64,000 nt of DNA from Skeletonema tropicum (Eukaryota > Bacillariophyta > Thalassiosirophyceae > Thalassiosirales > Thalassiosiraceae): positions 3,286,001-3,350,000 of the forward strand of contig CM074132.1 of assembly GCA_037178625.1 (NCBI GenBank). The letters run 5' to 3'. Position numbers and translations under genes: made by a program. Below, piece after piece: positions 54,371-64,000 of this stretch. Positions within the stretch are counted from its first letter, which is position 1; each line of letters begins with the position of its first letter. A model generated the notes under the pieces. It made no database searches and was not told where the DNA came from. It was given only the letters and a program-made list of their open reading frames with translations.

Positions 54371-54490
54371 ATGTGAGGCGGCTCTTATATCTGTGACTTG
54401 AGCAGTCTCTTTTCTCGTATATTCTTCGCGTTGATATGCTGCTTGGGTGTTGATGGCGAAGAATCGTTTGTGGCTTGGAATTTTAGATAG

Positions 54491-54884
54491 GTTAATGAAC
54501 GTACTTATTGTTTAATGTTGTTTGCTTGCGTGTTGATCTATGCACATACTTTTTTTCTTGGACTTAGTTGAACGCGCGTTGAATTTCTTGACCTCATCCT
54601 GTAGAATACTGCGTCAACTGCGGAAGATACACCACCAAACATCCGTATGCCACACTCTCATGGACAGAAGGAACGCAACAAGTGAAAATACGCTACATAT
54701 TGCTTTTGTTTATCATCTACTTAAATTATCAATGGCAAGCACTTCAAAACAAGCACATAATGTACTTTTCTCTTTTCTTGGCATTCAGATCAAAGTTTTT
54801 CGACTGCAACATACATCTCTAATCATCTAACCAACATCCACCCTCCATAATCTATACGCTAATCGACGCCCCTCCATTCTACTT
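54491..54884. other. Intergenic, no gene seen
   Basis: Homology to the duplicated flank of copy A ends near 54490. A 96-codon open frame at 54540-54830 has no recognisable motif and lies in the 3' flank of two convergent genes. Confidence 0.4.
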
Positions 54885-55604
54885 TTACCCAGCAGCATTC
54901 CTAGCAGCACGACGATCCGCACGACTGGTAGCATGGTACCCAGTACTAATCTGGGCAACACTCCTCTGACTCCCACAATCACGGCACTTGCAGAAGTTCA
55001 ACCTCGTTCCCGCATCCCTCGTCAGCTCCGTATTAGGCGAGCGACACATCTGACAGGTCACATACTCCACAATGTACTTCCTCAAAAGAGACTCAATATA
55101 CTTGGGGACGTACTTGCCCCTAATGACCAAACGTTGATTACCATCAATACTTCCCTCGGTACCCAATTCCGCCATGAAGAACTGAAACACATGCTGAGGG
55201 CTACGCTGCATCATGGTACAAATCTCCTGAAAGTTGACCCAGAGAGTCTTCTTGGTACCGACACGGGTAAGTTGGGGAGGCTTCATGGTACGACGTTTCT
55301 TCTCAATAAGGTCGGGGTTCTGAGCGTGAAGGATGCCCATGACACGATCGAGCATATCCTCATACGAGTACTCGGCCTTACGATCATAAGTGTCATTTTC
55401 CTCACCGTGAGCATTCTCCTGTTCGAGGATGAGGCGACGTTGTTCATCGAAGCGGGCGTCATCTGCGGCAGCGGCACCAGTGGCGTCGCCGGAGGAAGAG
55501 TCCTTTTCTTTTTTATCCTTCTTCTTCTTTTTCTTCTTCTTTTTGGTGAGGTCGAGCATTTCGGCTAGCTCGGCCTCCTCGTTGGCCTTGTCTTCTTCCG
55601 ACAT
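54885..55604 (-). CDS. EIF2S2: Translation initiation factor eIF2, beta subunit
   Basis: Start chosen at the ATG at 55604 (MSEEDKANEEAELAEMLDL), the usual kind of eIF2-beta N-terminus; the frame is open further upstream but without similarity. A lysine run (KKKKKKKKKDKKEK) is the block that binds eIF5/eIF2B-epsilon. The core has YSYEDMLDRVMGILHAQNPD, KKTLWVNFQEICTMM and FFMAELGTEGSIDGNQRLVI. The C-terminal zinc finger is CQMC followed by CKCRDCGS. The protein is one of three subunits of the GTP-dependent factor that brings initiator tRNA to the 40S subunit. Only one lysine block is seen where other eukaryotes have three. Confidence 0.95.
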   Translation of the reverse strand: MSEEDKANEEAELAEMLDLTKKKKKKKKKDKKEKDSSSGDATGAAAADDARFDEQRRLILEQENAHGEENDTYDRKAEYSYEDMLDRVMGILHAQNPDLIEKKRRTMKPPQLTRVGTKKTLWVNFQEICTMMQRSPQHVFQFFMAELGTEGSIDGNQRLVIRGKYVPKYIESLLRKYIVEYVTCQMCRSPNTELTRDAGTRLNFCKCRDCGSQRSVAQISTGYHATSRADRRAARNAAG

Positions 55605-56168
55605 GGTTAGCTGTTGTTTTAGTTTGTTTGATAGGGTTGTGTTTTGATCAACACAATGGGTTCGATCAATGCACAAGAGAAACGCTCCTTGAATCGTTGA
55701 AAAGAGAGGAGGAGAGCTAGGAGAGCTCCACGAGGAGACGACAGACCAAAAAAATCAAAAAATTCTCTTCTTCATTGCTTCAAACTGTCACTGTTGGATT
55801 ACTTCCATGAAATCAAAAATGAAGACTATTCCAACGGTGAAAACTTTAGTAAAGTGCAAGGGTAATGCACCACCTGCAATGAGCGCATAACATGTGCTCA
55901 TCATGGTTTGTCAAACGTTGAAAAGCTTTCTTAATAACATGAAAAACGATATTGTTATTCATATATTCATTATCAAATGAGATTTATGTTACAAACTTGA
56001 ACAAAATTATAACAACTTATCGAGCACCATATTCATAGTCAAGTGGCCACCTACGCAGCTCCGCTTGCCCCTAAGCTTCTCTCCCAATCATACGTCTCTT
56101 CCAAACACAATTCTGCCGGTTTGCTATTTTTTTCACTTCTTTCAATTCCACAGATAGAGATCAATTAT
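55605..56168. other. Intergenic between two minus-strand housekeeping genes
   Basis: Contains the 5' flank of the eIF2-beta gene and the 3' flank of RPS2. No coding signal or clear motif. Confidence 0.5.
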
Positions 56169-56948
56169 TTATTTGATCTGCTTCTTGGAAAGGAAATCAG
56201 TGTGCTCTTGGAAAGGAGTAGCAGTCAAAGCATTTTCCTTCCAGAGATCAGGCTCGAGGTAACCGTAGGTGTTACGAAGAGCGTAGAAAAGAGCCTTGAT
56301 GAAGTTACCCATGGTACGGGTGTGACCACGGGTTGAGGTGTAGCAATCCTCAATACCAGCCATGGACAACAAACGCTTTCCACCGGGGGAGGAAACCAAT
56401 CCAGTACCACGGGGGGCAGGGATGAGACGAACACGGACGGAACCACACTTTCCAGTCACCTTGGTGGGGACGGTGTGGGGCATACCACTCTTACGTCCCC
56501 AGTATCCACGACGGACGGGGGCAACGTTAAGCTTGGCAGCAAGGATAGCACCACGGATGGCGGTGGCAACCTCAGAGGAGCACTTGACTCCAAGACCGAT
56601 GTGTCCATTGGCGTCTCCAACAGCAACGAAGGCCTTGAAACGAGTACGCTGACCGGCCGAACTTTGCTTCTGCACAGGCATGATCTTCATAACCTCATCT
56701 TGAAGCTTATCCTTCAAGAAGTAATCGATAATCTCGGCCTCCTTAACAGGGATGGAGAAGAGGAAGATCTCCTCGATGGAGCCGATCTTTCCCTCCTTCA
56801 CGAGACGTCCGAGCTTGGTGACGGGAACCCACACGTTTTCGTCACGTCCACCCTCACGTCCGCGTCCACGGCCACGTCCTCGTCCTCGGCCGCGACCACG
56901 GTCTCCGCGTCCACGTCCTCTTCCGAAACCTCCGCGTTCTTCAGACAT
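56169..56948 (-). CDS. RPS2: 40S ribosomal protein S2 (uS5 family)
   Basis: ATG at 56948; 259 residues, no intron. An N-terminal RGG-type tract ([16 protein letters not shown]...) is followed by the uS5 N-terminal domain ([17 protein letters not shown]), the S5 RNA-binding signature ([20 protein letters not shown]), [18 protein letters not shown], and the C-terminal domain with [19 protein letters not shown] and [20 protein letters not shown]. Length and order match eukaryotic RPS2. It helps decoding accuracy at the small-subunit mRNA entry side. The RGG tract is a methylation target in other eukaryotes. Confidence 0.97.
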   Translation of the reverse strand: MSEERGGFGRGRGRGDRGRGRGRGRGRGRGREGGRDENVWVPVTKLGRLVKEGKIGSIEEIFLFSIPVKEAEIIDYFLKDKLQDEVMKIMPVQKQSSAGQRTRFKAFVAVGDANGHIGLGVKCSSEVATAIRGAILAAKLNVAPVRRGYWGRKSGMPHTVPTKVTGKCGSVRVRLIPAPRGTGLVSSPGGKRLLSMAGIEDCYTSTRGHTRTMGNFIKALFYALRNTYGYLEPDLWKENALTATPFQEHTDFLSKKQIK

Positions 56949-57223
56949 TGTTTATTGCTTATTAAGTTGATAGTAAACCTGGGGCTGGCAGATTGCTAAT
57001 TGTGGCATGGTAGGGGTGCAGTCGAAGGCGGCGATGGTGGTGATGGTGAGGTGCGTGGGCCATGAGCTGAAAATACATCTGTATTTATCGGAATCAGTAT
57101 GTTTCTACGTGTTCCTACTTGCAGGCAAATTAGTACAAAGGTAAGTCAAACGATACGCATCTTATAATACCCCAATAATAACTCTAAATCTTCCTGGCAA
57201 GCAAATCAAAGCACGAAGCACGA

Positions 57224-57512
57224 ATGAAGTGTCTCGGAAGTGTATCCTTGACATTGGCTTAAAGCTTTGCTACGTTTAGCTTAGCAATAGATCTATTCAC
57301 TTTGGAAGATTTACCTCTTATGTGGAAGCGGAAGATCAAGTGTTGTAAGCTGTCCAAGTGGTGGAGTCTCTTGGCGATGACGCTGTGACGAAGCTGAAGA
57401 AGTCTTCGGCTCTACTGTACGATGTAAACATCCATTACAATTACAAATCTAACCACCTCGCCCCTGTCGAGCCGAAGCAAATGTTCTACTACAGCGGTAG
57501 AAAGGCTGTGCA
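57224..57512 (+). repeat. Direct repeat, left copy, flanking the Cys-rich membrane gene
   Basis: GTGTATCCTTGACATTGGCTT through CCGAAGCA-ATGTTCTACTACAGC matches 58933-59208 with a few percent difference and small indels. In one plus frame it reads as a coding remnant (ESLGDDAVTKLKKSSALLYD), suggesting a duplicated dead gene segment. The rest of 57060-57807 shows no gene. Confidence 0.8.
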
Positions 57513-57807
57513 AAAACAAGCACTTATGCTGGTGTGTTTTTTCAAACTCTTCTTGTGCAGATGGTGAATTTCATGTTCTTGCAAGACAATCATGGTAACT
57601 TATTGCAATACAGAATGGAAGAAACATGAAGTTAACTCTTATTTTCAACTTCATCTTTGATACTACTACTATGTTGTAGGTACTGGCTTACTTCTACTCT
57701 CCTAACTTGTTATGCCATTGCGCATGCTCAACTCTAACTCACATCGGCAGATACAGATACTTATACCACGGAATGACGTGCCGTCATGTGTTGGAAATGA
57801 CTTGAAC

Positions 57808-58591
57808 TCAAACGGCATCCTCATTGCCTTCTACTGCTTTCTCTTCCTCATTTTTGCCTGCTGTATTCTCATTCTCATTTGAGACGACTGCTTCATCGAT
57901 TTCTTGCACCTTCTTTTTGCATCCGAAGCAACAGCCTCGCTTTTCGCCTGATGCTTCCTCATTCTCACCTGATTTCCCGTCGACGCCATCAAGATTGGCT
58001 TCTTCTACAACAGCGTTACCTTTCAAAGGAATCACGGCCCTTCCAATCAAAATCAAAAAGACGGCGATGAGGACCATCAATGCAAGAAGTAACGATAAGA
58101 GCCCGGTGTTTACCTTCTCACCCTGAGTCATAGCCAAGTTATCAGTGCAGGTTTCTTTTGCTTTGCAAGAACCACTCCAATCGTTAGAGCCCAACCAATA
58201 GCACCTTCCATCATAACCGCAATCATATCTATTTCGGTGGGTTTGTGTTTGTCCACACCACGCCTGAAGAGAAATGTCGAACACGAGCTCATCTTATTAG
58301 TGTTGACTTGCTGTTGAATTGTTGGTGGTGGAGTTTTCTTACCTCATCTTGTGCCGCAGCTTGGCACTGGAACATCGTGGCTGCTGTACAAGTTTGCTTT
58401 GCTTTGCAAGTACCACTCCAATCGTTAAAGCCCACCCAATAGCACCTTCTATCATCACCACAATCGTATCTATTCCGGTGGGTTTGTTCACACCAAGCCT
58501 CGTTTTGCGCAGTTGTGTAACATACTGCTTGAGCGGTGGAAACGAGGAGAAAGCTGAAGAGGAATCTCGATCTCGAAGACGACCTTATCAT
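57808..58591 (-). CDS. Small secreted/type I membrane protein with two Cys repeats, two exons
   Basis: Exon 1 runs 58591-58343 and exon 2 58263-57808; the 79-nt intron is GTAAGA...TTCAG. The protein has 234 residues. A signal peptide (FLFSFLLVSTAQA) is followed by two copies of a six-Cys unit, one per exon: AWCEQTHRNRYDCGDDRRCYW, then WSGTCKAKQTC, and AWCGQTQTHRNRYDCGYDGR, then WSGSCKAKETC. A transmembrane helix (LLSLLLALMVLIAVFLILIG) and a charged cytosolic tail with RGCCFGCKKK (possible palmitoylation) follow. Intron phase 0 lies between the repeats, fitting exon duplication. Possibly a cell-surface lectin-like or recognition protein; no family recognised. Confidence 0.7.
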
Positions 58592-58932
58592 AATATTATT
58601 AGTGTTAATGTTAATGACTTGACAAACTTGACGTTGAAATAGAGGACAAGTGTTGTTGCTGAGTTGACGTAACGTAATTCTCTTGAGTATTTTACTTATT
58701 TATGATCACAGAGTGCTATTCTTCTCAGTCTTCTTCGTAGTTCGTAGTATCGTAAAGGTTGTGGCCGTGTGCTCGCATCGCATCACTCAACTCAACGCTT
58801 TTTTGACCGAACTGCTAACAATGTAACGTGGGAATTAGTAAAGCGTACAGAGAAGGTGAAGTTCCCCGGCCGGCGGGGAGCGGGGAGTCCCCAAGAGCCT
58901 AAATGACCTAATTAGTGTGTATCCCAATCTGG

Positions 58933-59553
58933 ATGAAGTGTCTGGAAGTGTATCCTTGACATTGGCTTGAGCTTTGCTACGTTTAGCTTAGCAATGGATC
59001 TATTCACTTTGGAAGATTTACCTCCTATGTGGAAGCGGAAGATCAAGTGTTGTAAGCTGTCCAAGTGGCGGAGTCTCTGGGCGATGACGCTGTAAACGAA
59101 GCTGAAGAAGTCTACGGCTCTGCTGTACGATGTAAACATCAATTACAAATCTAACCACCTAGCCCCAGTCGAGCCGAAGCAGATGTTCTACTACAGCAGT
59201 GGAAAAGGCTGGAACAAGCAAACAAGGGAGATCGCAAGACCGAACAACAAACACAACAGGTCATCAACGAGGACGACGATCTCAAGACAGAGAATGCTAT
59301 TCAGAATTCCGAAGGCTAACTACAAAACAGCATCCACTGTAGCCAAGGCTGAGGCCTTTGCAGCAACATCTTTCTTGGATGTAGCTGGTGTCTTCGAAAA
59401 TGCTGCTGCGGTGACATTTGATGCTATCAGTATTGGAACAGTAGAAACGCGCTGCCAAACTCGCTACAAATGAAGCTTCAAACGCTGTGATGGTAGCCAT
59501 TGACTCCCTCAACTACACTATATACGGAAGTCGCCATAAAGGTCTCAATTGGT
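58933..59553 (+). pseudogene. Direct repeat, right copy, plus remnant of an adjoining coding sequence
   Basis: 58933-59208 repeats 57224-57512. Beyond it the plus strand reads ASTVAKAEAFAATSFLDVAG, then DAISIGTVETR, then after a one-base shift near 59450 LATNEASNAVMVAIDSLNYT and a stop at about 59553. The Ala-rich, amphipathic peptides look like a former protein. Several stops separate it from the repeat part. I recognise no family. Confidence 0.4.
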
Positions 59554-59821
59554 AGAAAACGAAGCAATACGATTGATATGGAACTATTTTAACATATAGA
59601 ATAGACTTCTCATCAGACCATTAACCGAAACGCTGATGATACAATTCAAATAGACTCTTTGATACATATAGCTAGCTAGAAGCCCCGGGGACGTAACCTC
59701 TTTCTTTGCAAAACAACTATTGCAGCTCAAGTAGCGCGCTGCTTTTGATCCCATGATTATGAAAATGTATATTATTGCTTGTACACTTTGCCTGCTGAAT
59801 GTTAAAGACATCCTATGTCTT

Positions 59822-62149
59822 TCAACTATTGTCATGATGGAAGCTATTGAAATCGCTGTGTGGAGATCTACCCACTCGTTCGATATAAGAGTCTTCTCCA
59901 TCCGTGTCGTTTGAATCATTCAAGTTGTATCCCCCATGAAAGAGGAGATTGGGAGTCCGTTCTGCTAGTGATGATAGCGAATGAATAGATGCTAGCGAAC
60001 GGATTGATTGCAATGAAGTTGATGCAGCAGCAACTGCAGATCTCATTGGACTTCCCAGTTCGATGACCGGGTAAGGTTGAGGTTGAGGTTGAGGAATAAA
60101 TGTGGAGGAGGATGCCGTCGTTTCTGTTCCTTCGCCGATGTTATTATTGTTATTGTTGTTGTTGCCAATCCACACTCCCCTATCATCGATTGGATCAATA
60201 TTTGCACGAGGACTTTGGGATGTAATCAAACCCGCATGCAACGCAGGTAATTCGTATCGGTTCCAAAAGAACAATATCGTGTGAAACAGAAATAAGACTG
60301 TACTCGCGAGAGATGCGTATCTGGTGATTCAATAGGTAGAGAGAGGGAGGTATGATATACAAGTGTGAGATATACAACACGACACGATCAATCAAAATCA
60401 CTCTTTGACACTGCATCATCATTCTACTCACGTAAACCCAACAGGGCATGAAAAGAAGTACACATGAAAAAGCGTAAAGTAAAGGAAGAACACCCTCGGA
60501 AAGAAGTGTATCCCCTCCACAGTCCGGATACTAATCGCCGAAAAAACCTCACACAACCAAACCATACTCAACACACTAAACGCCAAAAATTTATCTCCCC
60601 CATAATACTCAATCAAGAAAAATATCATCCCCACCATGATGGGGACAAAGACTAAATTCTCCAATACGTGACGTACGATCAACCCTGCCAGTGGTAGACG
60701 ATTCCTCACCCTGTCTTTGAGTTGTAATGTAAATTCGAGCATTCGATCTTGAGTTTCTTGAAGGGTGAATGACACCAATGATGTGGTGAGGAAGAATATG
60801 AATAGGGATGATAGGAGCACGGATAGTCGGAATGTGAGGAATCTCAAGAATCGATGTATTGGATGTGTTTGGAGTTTGGAGACTATTGCGTGGATTGACT
60901 TGGACGACGACCACCACCAAAAATAACTTTTGTTGGAGTCTCGTGCTGCTGCTTCTTCTTCATCCCCACACGACGACGAAGATCGACTTGAAAATGCATA
61001 ATGATCCTTATCAAATATATTCAAATCAATCAATTTCTTCCCCTTCCAATGATACACAAATCTGATCGGTCGTCCATTCCCATTCCCATCAACAACATCA
61101 TCATCCATATTAGTATAATGTTGCAATCCCAATATCCAATTCAAAATAACTGTATCTGCACCACCACCAACTAATCGAAAGATGATGGATTTAAGGAATG
61201 GCTCACCGAAGCAATTTTCATCAGTGGTGGATGGGATGATGAATTGAGTTGATACGTTGTGTGCATGTTGGAGATTTGGTGTGAGGGAGAGTAGACCGTG
61301 AGAGTGGGAGTAGGAGTATATGATTGGAGAGAGTGATGTTGCAGCTGTTGGTGGTGGTTGCTGATTATTACGTTCATCAGTGGGGAGGTAGCCGTGTTGC
61401 GATAGGAAGGTCATCATTTGCTCGGAACATGGATTGTATTGTTGTTGTTGTTGCATCTGTTGCCCACCAACACTAACCCACAATCGTTCGGATAATGTGC
61501 GTTGCCTTTGCTGTTCCTGCGAAGTTGTTTCAGATGTATCAATAACACACGTCTCCTGTGGCTTTGATTGATCGAAGGAAAATCCCGTAACCAATCGGTT
61601 GTTATCATGTCCCCTGTAAATTGTAAACGCTCGACTACTACCATCACCACCACCATCTGATATTGATTGTTCGTCATCCCCCTTGTTATTCTGATACAAA
61701 ATATGATTTACATCTGCATCCATCCGAAATCCAGGAATACTCTTCAAACACATCAAAGGAACAACGTGCTTGTTATTATTCGATGATAGCGATGATGCAG
61801 ATTTATTATTCGTTGGTCCTTGTTGTACCGCCCACATGTACCCCCCTCTCACAACCTGTACCAAAATTGAATACAAACTCATATTATTCCCACAAACTTC
61901 CACATCCTCCACACCACCACTGTTATCCTGATGATGATGATGATGTGAAATACACGCAATATCCCCCCGATGCACAAACGCCCGATGACTTAAAATGACT
62001 GTACAAAAGGCACATATCGCCAGGCCTAGCACGACATGTTCAATTATGGCGCGGAAGCGGTGGGAGGTGTGCCGGAGGATGTAGTGGGAGGCTTTGGAGT
62101 GGGCGGAGTAGAATACTTGGTCCATTCGGGGTCGGGGGGAGGGCATCAT
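59822..62149 (-). CDS. Membralin family membrane protein (TMEM259-like), two exons
   Basis: Exon 1 runs 62149-60432 and exon 2 60320-59822; the 111-nt intron is GTGAGT...CACCAG. The total is 738 residues. The start is the first ATG in frame (MMPSPRPRMDQVFY). A first helix (IEHVVLGLAICAFCTVILSH) is followed by a long lumenal region enlarged by His, Asn and Gln runs. The family core follows: QETQDRMLEFTLQLKDRVR, four to five hydrophobic segments, VWLCEVFSAISIRTVEGIHF, FFLYFTLFHVYFFSCPVGFT, and across the intron YASLASTVLFLFHT with the conserved WNRYELPAL. Membralin is an ER protein linked in animals to ER-associated degradation. The C-terminal tail is Ser/Asn-rich. Confidence 0.85.
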
Positions 62150-64000
62150 TTTACTTTGTTTTGTGTGGTGTGATTGGTATGTAGATAGTTTGTTAGGAGT
62201 ATTTTTGATGCCGTCGATTTTTGATGCCGTCGGCGGAGATGTCAATTTTTCAAATGTTGAAATACTTCGCCGGTGATTGTTAGAAAGGCTATATTGCTAA
62301 GCATGCAGGAGCGGCAGCAGCCTCTTCCTATTGAGGCATTACCATTGCGGCCGCACTCTGGAGACTGATGCAATAGCACAGATTAAATTGGTGGCGTGGT
62401 GCGAGGTGAAGTGTCAGTGACAACACCATAAATCATAAGTAATCATCTGCAATCTTCACGCATCTTCAATGGAGCTTGGGACTTTTGATCTATTGGCCTG
62501 CGCGCTCCTCCCGCTCTTTTTTTTTGAAAAAACACATCTCACAAAGCCCTCTGCCTCGACATCAATGGAGCAGGAGTCCATATTATCACAATTGTTTCTG
62601 GATATGATTCATCGGTGATACATTTTCTAGACTATATTTTGATGCAGAATCCAATGGTGTTTTCGGAAGTTTGCCAAAACTCTTAGTCACAGACGTATTT
62701 GCGGCTATATCTCAGGCATCGATTTTTGGTCTATTTTGGTGGAAGCTGCAAATATTGTCGTAGGGGAAATACAATAATCGATTCATAAGGCCCCCCGCGG
62801 CACTCCCTGCTTTATATTGATATAGATGACCGATATGGGTGGTCATAACGCCATGTTATCCGCCTCGGCGTTGCTAATAGGCCATGTCTCTTGAGGGTGT
62901 AATATTTTTATGATTGTGAACAGATTCATGTGTGGGCATCACACCTCAATTGATGGTATTAAACTATGCAATTACACATAATATTGCACTCTCCTGCCTA
63001 AACTATTAATATAGTGTCTAGTGTCTATGTGATAACGCAAGATCAAAGCCGCTGTGCTCTTTATTATCCACTGCAGCCTGTACCATATCATTATCAACAT
63101 GTAATCTAGCAGACAAGGTAAGTGCTTGTGTGAAGGTTGCGTCTACAATGATAATACAACCATTAAAATGAGGTTTATTATATGAATGTTGTTCTACATT
63201 GTTATTATTATGTTGATTGTTGAATAGGTCGACAGGAAGACACATGTTACACCCCAGATGCGTCCAAAGACTATCTTTTCTTTAGTTGACAAACCTCCTT
63301 AGACAATGTCGCCACACCCTCCATCCAGTGCAGTACTTCTCAACAAACGATTGTCAACTCTAGTTCCAAATTGATAACTTCTACCAGAGGTTGCGTGTAT
63401 TGTTTTTGACACCCTATTCATCTCTTATTTCAACAGCAGATTCGTTCCGTGGTGGATTCATCTAGTACAGAATGCCGCCTCTTTGACTCGATGATTTACA
63501 ATGGGAATCACCGACTCCTTTCGAAGATATGGCGCAGTTATCAACACTCATGTTGCCGCTGCTGCTGAAGCTGAATAGTAAGTCACCCGATATCTCAGAT
63601 TGATTGTAAGCTTTTGTGTCCACTGAAGCCGTAGTATTGCGAGTGATGATGAAAGGAGTACCAGCAAAAGGCAACATCAATGATAGTCCATTAAAGTATA
63701 ATGCACTTCAAAAGCTTATCATATTGTTGCATGTTCCCGCAGTCCTGATCATTATCCCCTCCGTCGCTCAAAGTACACAATGCCCTCCCTCAAAGTGTTG
63801 TGTACTGATACAAGCTACCACAACAGGCCATATGCCACCTGGACCACACCGCACGGAGACGAGACGCCGCTATTTCCATCAAACCCATTCTATTGTCGTA
63901 TTGTGATTATGATCTTGCTCTATTTGTTGTAGTATCCCCACACCTCTCCTCTTGTACGTTGTGCTGTATTTGTGCGATATGACACGCGGCGTCGTTGGAC
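62150..64000. other. Mostly intergenic to the window end, no gene assigned
   Basis: 62150-63000 probably holds the membralin 5' flank and shows no coding signal. A 72-codon minus-strand frame at 63680-63462 (SGDLLFSFSSSGNMSVDNCA) and a 96-codon plus-strand frame at 63616-63906 overlap, without recognisable motifs. One may be part of a gene continuing past 64000. Confidence 0.35.

Noticed and set aside
54540..54830. 96-codon plus-strand frame
   Set aside because: It lies in the shared 3' flank of convergent genes and shows no motif or repeat conservation.
62043..62245. Starting membralin at 62245
   Set aside because: The codon there is TTG. The first ATG in frame is at 62149 and precedes the first recognisable segment.

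Overview
The window looks like nuclear DNA of a diatom, probably a centric one. Signs of this are short GT-AG introns of about 80-215 nt with TTAAC-like branch sites, Ser/Thr/Asn- and Gln-rich low-complexity protein regions, an ASAF-type plastid-targeting motif in one preprotein, gametolysin-type (M11) secreted proteases, and eukaryotic housekeeping genes (eIF2-beta, RPS2, membralin, a choline-transporter-like protein). The organism call is an inference; no marker rRNA is present.

Layout. 1-10 kb: a membrane sulfotransferase fragment, an ankyrin/TPR/zinc-finger protein, a decayed bacterial-type RF3, an intact four-exon M11 metalloprotease, a decayed basic nuclear-type gene and a tRNA-Ser(AGA). 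10-25 kb: an LRR-PAQR fusion, a histidine phosphatase, an alpha/beta hydrolase overlapped by a small conserved upstream ORF, a multi-pass membrane protein with a repeated acidic tail, two repeat-rich zones, an ankyrin protein and a MITE-like palindrome. 25-38 kb: an SLC44-type protein, then two broken M11 copies on the opposite strand to the intact gene. The first broken copy is split by a 5.3-kb LTR element with nearly identical LTRs and a 5-bp target duplication. 38-46 kb: a Gln-rich putative regulator with a GAF-like region, a partial copy of the hydrolase/uORF locus, and a divergent gene pair (plastid-targeted protein and repeat receptor-like protein). 46-55 kb: a decayed reverse-transcriptase element followed by a degenerate second copy of that gene pair. 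55-64 kb: eIF2-beta, RPS2, a cysteine-rich membrane protein between direct repeats, and membralin.

The window alternates conserved housekeeping genes with fast-duplicating accessory genes. The accessory families (M11 protease, divergent pair, hydrolase/uORF locus) each have one good copy and one or more broken copies beside repeats or mobile elements. Several otherwise well-conserved genes carry one-base frameshifts, often in A-rich runs, so part of the apparent decay may be sequence error.
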